Origin: Roseiflexaceae bacterium UBA965
GTDB taxonomy: Bacteria; Chloroflexota; Chloroflexia; Chloroflexales; Roseiflexaceae
Reading direction: 5' to 3'
Assembly (NCBI GenBank): GCA_002292925.1
Contig: DBCF01000218.1
Span: 16,514-34,794, forward strand
DNA length: 18,281 nt
Shown here: one piece after another, positions 1 through 10,200 of the stretch
Numbering within the stretch: the stretch's first letter is position 1
How the letters are laid out: each line of letters starts with the position of its first letter
Position numbers and translations under genes: made by a program
The notes under the pieces: model-generated
Seen by the model: only the letters and a program-made list of their open reading frames with translations
Databases searched by the model: none
What the model was told of the DNA's origin: nothing

Positions 1-132
1 TGGTTTGGGTTCTGGTTGCCGTATTGGTCGGCGTCAGTGTCGATGTAGCGGTATTAGTATTGGTACTGGTTTGGGTTCTGGTTGCTGTATTCGTTGGCGT
101 CTGTGTCAGAGTTGCGGTATTGGTATTGGTAT
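1..132 (-). repeat. Degenerate 66-bp tandem repeat in the stalk
   Basis: Copies at 1-66 and 67-132 share an identical first 19 bases and are roughly 85% identical by eye. The unit encodes 22 residues (TATRTQTSTNTNTATSTLTP-like). It continues to the window edge, so the array may be longer. It is in frame and part of the stalk coding sequence. Confidence 0.7.
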
Positions 133-1240
133 TGGTGAGTGTACGCGTTGCCGTGTTGGTTGCGGTGGCAGTATTTGTCGCCGTATTTGTATTTGTGGCA
201 GTCGTTGAGCTAGTCATCGTTGCGGTGTTTGTTCTGGTCAATGTTGCGCTATTGGTTGCGGTGTTTGTTCTGGTCAATGTTGCGCTATTGGTTGCGGTCG
301 CAGTACTTGTAGCGGTAGGAGATGGTGTGACTGACGTATTGTAGCCAACCTCACGGATAATGACGACACCCGCGACACCTGCACGTCCGTTCCGAATAGT
401 TGATCCCGCTGGAATAGACGTGAAGCTTCCCCCACCGCCACCTGCGCCATAACCCACACCATTATTCCCTGCGGCAGTATCGCCACCATTCCCACCGCCT
501 GAAAATGACATTGGGGCAAGCGCTATCATTGAATTGGCATAAGCATTGCCGCCTGTGTTTGCAGCCGTGTTATTACCGAGGAAATTGCGACCATAGCCAC
601 CGGAGCCTGATTGTGGCGCACCTCCGTTACCTGCTGCTGCAATAGAAGCGCCACCGCGATTATTGTTGGGACAACTTGCTGATCCTAATATGTAGTTGCA
701 CGGAAGACCGCCATTTCCGCCATATGCGTAGCCAGCTGTGCCTGCGATGACATTGGGTATTACTATGGTCGTGTACGCACCCACAGTGCCAGTTTTACTT
801 GCATTAGTCCCACCACCGCCACCGGCACCAATCGTAATATCAATTAAATTTCCCGCAACGACCGCAATATTTCGGTTGTACCAAATTTGGCCACCGCTGC
901 CGCCGCCGCCACCATTATAGCCACCACCACCACCGCCACCGGTCATGAGCACGTCGATTTTGTTGACATTACTCGGTACTGTCCATGTACAGGTAGTCGT
1001 ATTGGTAAATATATAGGTCGCGGTGGCATTTCGTTCTATCGTTGGGGTACAGGCCACCGCTGCGGGCTTACTAATCTGCCCGGACGTGGTCAATTGACTC
1101 CCCACTGCACGCGGTTGCGTGGTTGGCTGTGGTTGTGGGATGTACGGAGGCTGTGGCGCTGCCAACGCAGGTGTCACATTCAGTACGATACTTAGGACAA
1201 TCAGGATGATGTTGATGAGTTTATTTGGAAATTGTTTCAT
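1..1240 (-). CDS. Secreted glycine-rich protein with Thr-rich repeat stalk, 3'-partial
   Basis: Read by hand from the ATG at 1240 the frame is open to base 1 (413 whole codons) with no stop, so the C-terminus lies outside the window. Residues 1-27 form a signal peptide: MKQFPNK, a hydrophobic core, and an A-L-A cleavage site before APQPP. A Pro/Gln linker follows. Residues about 62-298 match the glycine-rich domain family: a strand with TWTVPSNV, then runs such as GGGGGGGYNGGGGG, the spacer DITIGAGGGGG, and the typical closing strand GVVIIRE. From about residue 303 the protein becomes a low-complexity Thr/Asn/Ala stalk (TPSPTATSTATATNS, then TNTAT and TRT units) of the kind used as linkers in Chloroflexota exoproteins. 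It starts 10 bases after the giant gene's stop, so it is probably co-transcribed and coupled. An in-frame ATG at 1249 is an alternative start. Function is unknown; a stalked surface or matrix protein is the likeliest reading. Confidence 0.9.
   Translation of the reverse strand, partial: MKQFPNKLINIILIVLSIVLNVTPALAAPQPPYIPQPQPTTQPRAVGSQLTTSGQISKPAAVACTPTIERNATATYIFTNTTTCTWTVPSNVNKIDVLMTGGGGGGGYNGGGGGSGGQIWYNRNIAVVAGNLIDITIGAGGGGGTNASKTGTVGAYTTIVIPNVIAGTAGYAYGGNGGLPCNYILGSASCPNNNRGGASIAAAGNGGAPQSGSGGYGRNFLGNNTAANTGGNAYANSMIALAPMSFSGGGNGGDTAAGNNGVGYGAGGGGGSFTSIPAGSTIRNGRAGVAGVVIIREVGYNTSVTPSPTATSTATATNSATLTRTNTATNSATLTRTNTATMTSSTTATNTNTATNTATATNTATRTLTNTNTNTATLTQTPTNTATRTQTSTNTNTATSTLTPTNTATRTQT
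220..291 (-). repeat. Perfect 36-bp tandem duplication in the stalk
   Basis: Two identical 36-base copies, 220-255 and 256-291, lie head to tail, and a partial third copy begins at 292 before it diverges. Each copy encodes 12 residues (a TNSATLTRTNTA unit) of the Thr-rich stalk of the glycine-rich protein. Exact identity, when the surrounding stalk repeats are degenerate at the DNA level, points to a recent duplication. The unit length keeps the frame. Confidence 0.85.
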
Positions 1241-1262
1241 GGTAATCATCCTATTTCCCTAC
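1238..1262 (-). promoter_or_regulatory. Stop/Shine-Dalgarno overlap coupling the two genes
   Basis: On the minus strand the junction reads GTAGGGAAATAGGATGATTACC then ATG at 1240. The giant gene's stop TAG is part of an AGGA that sits 8 bases before this ATG. A second in-frame ATG at 1249, one base after the stop, has an AGGG 7 bases upstream within the giant gene's last codons. Either start would be read by ribosomes finishing the giant gene, which suggests translational coupling. I prefer 1240 because AGGA is the better match and the protein then opens with the usual Met-Lys of a signal peptide. Confidence 0.65.
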
Positions 1263-4200
1263 GACAGTGGTCGATGACAGCGGCTGATTGTTGGGAAGTG
1301 GACTGGCGTTGCTGAGTAGCGGCACAAAGAGTTGATTATACCTCTGTGTGGTATCAAAGGTACCGGTGTAGGTATTACTCCCTGCACTATTTGTCACGGT
1401 CATCGTGTACCTATAGCGTCTATACGGGATGAGATTGGTAAATGTGACGGTTTGTGGAATCGAACTATCACTTGCTTGAATGATAGTGCTGTTGACTTGA
1501 GTTGAACTCATGTGGTTGGTGATAACCGGGGAATAATAGGTGGTAGTTCCGCCGTTGAAGCCTCCTGCAATTAAGTTTGCGCCATAACAACACACTTTTC
1601 CGTTAAGTGTCCGTTGCCCCCACATATAGATGGCCCCGCTATAGCTAATTGCCACACTATTCGAGCGATAGGCGGTGATGGCGACGACATCATCGAATTT
1701 ATAGAATTGTGTACATGGACTATCGGTATTGAGACAATAACTAGGCAATTGCGTTTGATTCAGATTGTTTCTGCCCCAGCTAATCACCTGCCCGTCTTGC
1801 CGGAGTGCCAGCACATGCTGATCACCTACTGCGATTTGGGCGATTTGGTTGGTTGCGCTGATCGGGACGGTCGTTTGGCCATAGTCGTTATTGCCCCAGG
1901 CAATGACGCGGCCGTTATTGGTGAGTGCCACACTAAAGTTATCGCCGGCACCAATCTGACTAACGCCCATTTGGGCCGCCACGGGGATGGTGCTTTCGCC
2001 ATTGGTATTACTCCCCCATGCCGTCAGCTTGCCTGATTTGAGTACCGCCAAATAATGACTCTTGCCGGCAGCAATACTCACTGCTTGGGTGGGGCTGACG
2101 ATGGTGGTGGCCGCACTGGAGGTAAAGTCAGTGATGATACCAGTATTTGAAAGGACGAGTAAGTGCGGGTTGGCTGGGTCTGCACCGATGGCGAATTGCC
2201 GTACGTTCTTGAGTGGTTGGAGAATTCCAAACGTATAATCACTTCTATACGCGCTGCCCCACGCCCAGGTCGTCATCGTTCCGGTATTGTCGAGTGCCAC
2301 GGCGCTTGCTTCGTTCATGCCGAGTTGCTTGAGGAATACTCCTTGCACGGATGCTGGGATGTATTGTTGTGTATTTGGTGTGAACCACGCAATGGTCGAA
2401 GAGTCACTAATAGTCTCAGCCTCAGGTGCCGCAGATTTTTCCAGTTGTACCGTTGTGTTGATAGTGGTTTCGCCTTTGCCGGTATCGACTTGGTATTTAA
2501 ATGTGGCGCTATCGTTGCTATTGGTGGCCACTTGAGCGACGTTGCTGAGTGCTGGTTGGGTTGTTTGCGGGACGGTAATCACATAGCTATTGCTGATACG
2601 GCGATTTCCGGCACCATCTTGGGCGGTAAGCTGAACGGTATAATCACCAGCACTCAGATTGGTGCTGTTAAATTGATATTGCCAACTATAGGCGGCAAAT
2701 GCCCGATTGGTGAGGTAATTAAGCCGTTGTACCTCTTGGGTCTGTGGTAATGCCGTGATGATAATCGCATCAGTGCGTACCACACGTGACTGACTATAGA
2801 CTACCGCAATGAGGGCATTGGGTACTGTCGCCGGGGCGATGTTCCCCCCATCACTGATGCTGCCTTGGAGCATGGTGGTTTGACTACTGGCGAGGACGGT
2901 GGAATTGACTTGTGCAATCGTGAGCTGTGGTGCCACGGTATCGACATTGAGGGTGAATTCACGCGGGGCACTGGTGTTTTTGGCTTTGTCAACAGCCCAC
3001 ACAACCAAATTACGCATTACACCATCTTGGTTGGCCGTGTTTTTGAGGGCATAGCTCCATGGTGCATTATTACTTGTGGGTGTTGTTGCAGAAGTGATAG
3101 TCAACCACCATTGCGTCAAGGTGCTGGCACTACTACCGCCGTTGTCACACGCCCAGAGCTGCCAGAGCCCATTGACTGGTTCGCCGCTCACTGTTGCGAG
3201 CATGCCGTCGGCACGAACTGGCACAGCGGTATCGCTAGCTGCATTGCCGAGATTGGTTGTCGCGCTGGTGGCGCTGTCCGTAAACTGGGCGTTGAGGTCG
3301 GTCGTCGTGCTCGTGCGACTTGAGGTGAGCAAGGGGATACGCGTTCCTGATGGTGATTGCAACCACAGCGTGATATTTTGGCTGGCTGCTGACGTCGCTT
3401 TGACGGTGACGGTCAGACTTTGGACCCGGGCACTTGCGCTTACACCGGTTGGGGTTAGTCCAAAACGACTATAGTCGGCGAATTCTGTTTCGCTACAGGC
3501 ACTGACTGCTATGGCACTATTTGGAGCTGCTGTGGTTGTGTAGGTGGTGCTGGTGGTGGTGGGATTGCTAATAGTGGCGAACTCACATGCGTCATTTTGG
3601 CTGTCACACAGCGAAATATCGGCTTGATTATTGTTGTCGTTGACAATACCACTCACGGTGATATTGCTGCCACCCACATAGGCGCTGGCGAGCAGGTTGG
3701 TAGTGATCGTGTTGAAATTAAAGGTAGGAGCGGTCTGGTCAATTCCTGCCGTATACCAGGCGCTCCAGTCGCTTTGTTGATTGTAGGTGTCGCTGGCACG
3801 TAGCCGATACGTAATGCTAGAGATGTTCGTTGGAATGGTGATTGGGCATTGCCAGCGACTGCCTATTGCGGCACCACAATTAATTGTTTGGGCACTGCTG
3901 TTGCTACTGGTCGTGTATTCCATTGTCACTGCGGTGACTGCCGATGCGTCGGTCACATTGCCGGTGAGTGAGGTATTCCCTCGTTTAATCGATTGTTGGT
4001 TGTCGGCTACGATTTGGCTGGGGGCTGCGGTGTCGATACGTTGGGCAGCGTTGATTGTTTCGACAATCCGATTGGTATCAATGCCGGTAATCGTTGTGGC
4101 ATTTGGGGTCGCAGTATCACTGATGCGTACGGTGATTTTGGCGATGCCTTGACTGCGCAGGCGATCTGCCGTTGATGCATTGGCTTTGTCGCGGTCGATT

Positions 4201-7200
4201 AGCCCATTCAAGACGATTTGTTGTGTTGTATTGGCCGGAATTGCATTGATTTTGATGACCTGATAATCGCGCAAACCACTATTGGCAATGGAGTGGTAGC
4301 TATAAATGCCGCCAGCGACAATCGTCACGATGGGGGTTGGCGTTGCCGCCGCAGTGTTGCCATCAGTCAACCAGACATCACCATAGGTTTCGACTAGGGC
4401 ATACAACGGTCGCGTTGCTCTGGTCGTGGGATTTTTGATGGTAAAGGTGTATGTGACGTTTTGACCATGACCCGCCACCGGGGCGTTGCTGAGGGTAAGT
4501 TGAGTGGCCAAGGTGCGAATCATGGCTGCGCTATTATTGGCGTTGTTCAGGAAATTACTGGCCGCCACACACCATGGATTGCTGGTAAGTACCCCACACA
4601 GCGCGGTTGATTCCGCAATGGCTTGTTTGATTGAATCTGGTTCAGTATTGGGATAAATATCGGCAACGGTAGATTTATACACTCCCATTGGGGCGCTGGT
4701 GATTGCCGCCGTGATTTGACTTGAAACGGGGGCTGTTTGATTAATTTTGGGGCATTGTGTACTGCCTAGTGTTGCCCACCCATAGCCCGAGGTGAGGGGA
4801 GTCATTGCGATTTGGCTATCACTTTGGCTATTGCGTACCGGATTTGCGGGTGGGAAGGTCGCCCATGGGGCAAACACGGTGGAGTCAGTGGCAAATGCGA
4901 CCATGCCAAGGGGATTGGTGGCGGTATAGCCGATTTGGCTAAACAACAGGCGTATGTCGGTTTGTTTGACATCGGCATCGACGGCATAGCGGTAATCGGG
5001 GGTGACGTCTTGGTTGACCCACGCACCCGCAGTACTATCCCAGCGCATTAGGTTGATGCTGGTGCGACTTTGGACATGGATGACATAATCCGAACCGAGT
5101 GCATGTGACGGATAGGTGAGTCCATTGGTCGTACTGGTGCGAGCTGCCGTATTGATGGGCAACGTAATGAACGATGCACCGCTAGCAAGACTATCAGTGA
5201 TGGTTTTGGTATAGGAAGGTGGTCGGTAGGCCGTCGTGGTGCCGGCATTGGCAATGCTATCGAGGTAGATAAACAAATTGCCATTGTAATTCCAGTCGGC
5301 ACCTTGCCAATTAAACCGCACTGCTTGACTATCCCAGGTAACGGCAAATTGTTGATTGCCGTTGGCAGTGGCGCGTGTATCGCTATCCAAAATCGTACAG
5401 CGGGTGTTCAAGAAGCCCCGGTAGATAGGACTGTCGTCCATCAACGTATAGTCGGGGGTGGTGTCTTTGTCGATATATACCGATGAAAGTGGTTGATAGG
5501 TGTCGTTTTGGACGCCGTCGGTCAAGTGCAACACCAAGTCCATCCGACTTGCTTCGGTCAACGGTAATCCGGTTCCTATTACGGGTAAGCGTCCGGCGGC
5601 TATATTCGAGGTATTGGCGGGGACAGTGGTTGCTACAATTGCAGCGGTGCTACCGTTATTGGTTTTGACCAAGTATTCGATTTGATTACGACTAATCGAT
5701 GATTGGTCGCTGATGGCGCTCCATTCTACATGCAAATCAGTGGCAATATCAGTTGTTGGTGTCACCAATTGCCCATTTTGTAAGGTGGTATAGGTCGTTG
5801 CTCCATTGAGTTTGGCGGTGATAATCGGATTGGTGACAATCGGTGGTGTCGAGTCAAAGGTAATCGTCGCCGTTGTGCTGGTGGTGCGACCAGCACCATC
5901 GGTGACGATGAGGGTGAGTGGGATTGATGTCGTATTGCCACCATTTGAACGGTACAAAATACTGACTGGGATGCTGGTGCCTTGGCGGGGTTTAATTGTG
6001 TAAGGAATAACTGTATTGGTGGAATTGTCGATGACCTGGATGCGGTATAAATTCTCCCCTACAGTGAGCCCATCGGTAATCGTGGCGTTGATAATCAGAT
6101 TACCGTTGACTATTTGGTTAAGTCCAAAGGTCTGGGTGGTGAACGTGACAGTGGGGGTATTGGTATTGATGATGACATTCATGCTACTCGTGGTGACAAC
6201 AGAATTTGTATCTGTCATGCTGACCACAATCGTATAGACACCTGTCCCCAGCACGAGTGGGAATGCCGTTTCCATGGCAAGGGGATTGACACTGCCTGCC
6301 ACCCACGGTGTTCCGATTGATGCGCCGTTAGCAGTCAGGCTAATGTTCCTGACTCCTGCCGGTGCTTCGGCGCTGACATAAATGGTGGGATTGGCTACGG
6401 TATACGTGCGTACCTGGTTGAGGATGCGCACACTTGCTTGGGCTGGTGGTGTCTGACCGAGTGCGAGTGTTGCAGTATATGATGACGGAATGGTCGTACA
6501 ATTGTTGACAATGTCACAGGCACTGGTGTCTAGGCGGGCATCGCTGATTTGCATCCCAACCAAACTGGTGTTGTTATTCCCCAACGTAATCACAAACTGA
6601 TTGTTGGTCGCAATTTTGGTTAAATTGGGGGTGCTTAATCGCGTATCACTCAAGAGTTTGACACTGTTGTCGGCAATCCGAACCATCGATATTCGTTGGT
6701 CGCTGGGCAATTCAGGGTTGCCACTCAAAATCAAGACAGAATTATCGATGTATGCTGCGACATCTTGGATGCGGTAGGAAGCGAAGTCATCACTTCCAAA
6801 CGGCGCCTGGCGCGTCAAATGGGTGTAATTACTGGCTTCTATCAACGTGCTATTGATATTGGCGGATCCACTAACGATGGTGTCGATTAATGGAATCACC
6901 CGCAGCGTGTTGGTTGATTGGATTGGTGTCACGCTATCAATTGGTTCTTCATCGTCGACCAACAGCAAGTTTTTGCCACTGAAAAAGAGATTGTTGACAT
7001 AGGCCTGGGTCTGGTAGCGGTCTATGGAATCGAGGCTGCCCACATTATCGATACGGTTAATCGAAACACCATCAACACCATGTGCGAGTACCACGATGTC
7101 GTCTTGGATGGCGAGATTGTACGTGTTGTCGAATAGTGCCGTGGTATCAGCGGTACGGGTCGGCTGGCTGGCGTTGGCGACATTGACAGACATTATTGTG

Positions 7201-10200
7201 GCGGGCGTCTGCGAATCGACAAGCACCACAAAGGTGTCTTGGCTGCCGTTGTTGGCAATCCCCATCTGGGTGACGGTGGCATTCGGTGCCAATTCAATCG
7301 GCAAACTACTCAAGAGTGCGGGTTTTTTACCATTGGTGGCAATATCAAACAGGCTCAAGATAGTCTGGGTACTCGTGCCACTGACGATTCGGCTGATGGT
7401 GTAGAGCCGTGTCTTGGTGCGGTTGGTGTTTACCAAAATGACCGTACCATTGACTGGTGTGCTGTCGCCGAGCATGGTGGTTTGTGATTGGGCACTGACC
7501 ATGCGAATGGTATTGTTGATGCCGACATAGGCCACATCTTTGCCGAATACCAGGCTTGTGGTAGATGAAATATTCTGGCTATTGGTTTGGATGAGTTCGG
7601 GACTGGTACTCAGCGTACAGCTCGCGTTTACGCCCGTAATCGGTGACACGGTGCCATCCAAAAAGCTCATGCGGGTCAGGAACCACAATGAATTTGCTGG
7701 CTGATTGCTCAGTTGCAGTTTGCTACCACACGGGGTGTTGATTTGGGTTGGAATTAAGTTACGGTCATTAATCGTTGCAACATAATTCGTGCTGCTCCCC
7801 GACACATTAATGGCGGGGGCTTTGGTGTCGATCATACCGTTCCAGAGCGATCTTTCGCCACTGCTACGGCGCGAATTGCCATTGACATCGATGGTCATAC
7901 TTTGGATGCTGGTATTGGCTTCGATGTCAGTGAACGCGGGTTGCTGCCATGTGTAGCCGTCGTCGCGGGTGGTCAGTGTGCTGGGACGCCATGCCATTGC
8001 CTGTAAGCGGGCAATATCAACGGTGGTGAGGGCCCGCCGATAAATCCGCAAATCATCGATGACGCCAACGAATCCTGTGCCCACCCGGATTTGCGGCAAT
8101 TGCAGGACTTTTACTTCGTTCAAAGCGAGCGATTCACCGTTCCCGAGCTTTACGATCCGGACTTTTTTGGCTTTGATACCATAGGGTACGGGGATGATGA
8201 TATGGTCAGTCACGCTACCTGGGTTGTAATAAAACCATTTGGCATTGGCTTTGAGTGAGTTGATTGAGTCATCTGTGAGGGTTGCGTCATAGACAAATAC
8301 ATAGAAATTGCGCAGTGGATAGGTAGTGTTTGTATTGTAGATGGTGATGCGATCAATGGTATTTACATTGTCAGCAGTTGCTTCCAAATTTGTATTATTC
8401 ATACTAAGTTGGGCAGCCCAGCTAGTAGCCATATTATTGTCATACGCAGCATTACTACTAGTGGGTGAACAGCTTAAACACATTTTGAAGCTCGTGAATT
8501 GCACCTGTGCATTTGTCGCTGCGGGCACCGTCGTCCCACTCGTCGTGGCCGATGCCACCATGCTGCCATTGATGTACATGCGCGTGGTAACACCGTCATT
8601 GCTGACGACCACCAGTGACGCACTCGTGGTAGATACGGCACTTGGTGCGGTAATCGTCATCGTGCCGTTACTGAATTTGGGTCTGCCACTATCGAGGGTT
8701 AACTGGTATATGAAGCCGTTGGCATTACCACTCGCAATGGTGGCGCTCTGGGTTTGGGCAGGGGTAATCCAGGTTGCGATGCTCCACGGTGAGTTGGCAT
8801 CCGCAAAGGTAATCGCATTGGTGTCGCGGTGCACGATTTCGTCGTTGCCGTCGAACCGTAACGCGCCTGAACCGACATTGCCAACCACACTCGTGAGTGT
8901 GGTGTCACTACTGAGGACATTGCTCGATTGATTGAAGGGAGAGTTCTCGACAATTGTACTGTTGGGCGTCAGTGAAGGATTGTCAAATGTTTCGTGGTAG
9001 ACCGTGCTATAGCCGTAGCTGTAATTGCGCATATCAGCAGGCGAAAGTGCTGTATTGAAGACTGCTACGTCATCCACAATGGTATTGGTAGCGGCGGTGG
9101 TGGTGGTGTTGGTCCCGGTATAAGGAGCAACCGCCATTGCGCCCAACCCTAACGGTGCATTCACCCAATTGCCGGTGATACTTTTGCCCATCAATCGCTT
9201 GCCGTCGAGGTAAATATCAATTTGTTTGGTCGTGCTATTTGTGCCACGACTCGTGATTATCAACGTATGCCAGTTATTGTCGTCAATTGGCACAATACTT
9301 TCACTCGTGGCAAGCAAAATTGCACTCGAATTGTTCATACGCACGGTAATCGCTTGGATGTCCTTTTGGTACAGAACTTGCATTGCTAAGGATGCCACCG
9401 TTGTCGGCGCTTGCAGTGATGCAAGTAAACCTGAGGTGGCGTTGGGATTGATTTTGAAGCGCAATGCCAGACTATGCGACACGACCCCCGATGATTGCAA
9501 ACTATACCCTGTCTGAATGCCGTCTGTCGCTTTATTAAAGGTAATTGCATTGCTGGAAAAGCCATCGATGAGTTGCGGACAGGTGCCGAGGAAGATTCCG
9601 GATGTCAGACAAGACGCGCTTTTGACCCCTGTGATACTATCGAGCACTGGATACGTCGACTGATTAATTGGCAGATAATATCCCGCCAAGGAGGCTAATT
9701 GATCACTGCCGGTATAGCCATCATCCATCACATTGAGGCGTACTTGGTGACCGATCGCAGCCTGGACTCCACTGCCTTTGCTGATGGACGTACCCAACAA
9801 ATCAATGTTGGTAAGTGCGAATCTGGAGACCACAATATCGTCAAGATATCCCGAAAAATAATCTTCTTTGGCGGCCGTGGTGGCATTGGATTGTACTGCC
9901 CCGATAACGATATCGTTTAACAACGGAGTAGTAGTGCCCGTGGTACTGACGGTGAGGGCTTCCGGCATTGTTTTGAGCTGTGTGCCGTATTGCAAGCTCA
10001 TGGTAGTGCCGTATTCACTGTAAATGAGGTGATGCCATACATTGGCGGGAATGGTCGCCGGTGTGCTTAGCGCTTTCGTGCCCCGTTGGGCCGTCACTTT
10101 GAATGTTGTGCCGACTTTTTCGGCTTTGATACGTAGGCGGGGATTACTTGCAATACCGGTGCTGAGGATGGTGCCAGCATTGGTGATTTTGACCATCAAG

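Noticed and set aside
220..291. Direct 36-bp repeats as a CRISPR array
   Set aside because: The copies abut with no spacers and lie in frame in a Thr-rich coding stalk.
24..344. Plus-strand open frame rich in Val/Leu, looking like a membrane protein
   Set aside because: It is the antisense of the Thr/Asn/Ala stalk repeats: GGT, TGT and GTT complements of Thr and Asn codons read as Val and Leu. No ribosome site or family match.
887..1195. Plus-strand frame opposite the glycine-rich gene
   Set aside because: Antisense of poly-Gly codons; the minus-strand frame has a signal peptide, a ribosome site and a recognisable domain.
2163..3323. Several plus-strand frames of 60-200 residues opposite the giant gene, including those at 2163-2750 and 8341-8931
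   Set aside because: They are antisense shadows of a clearly coding minus-strand frame, with odd composition and no recognisable domains.
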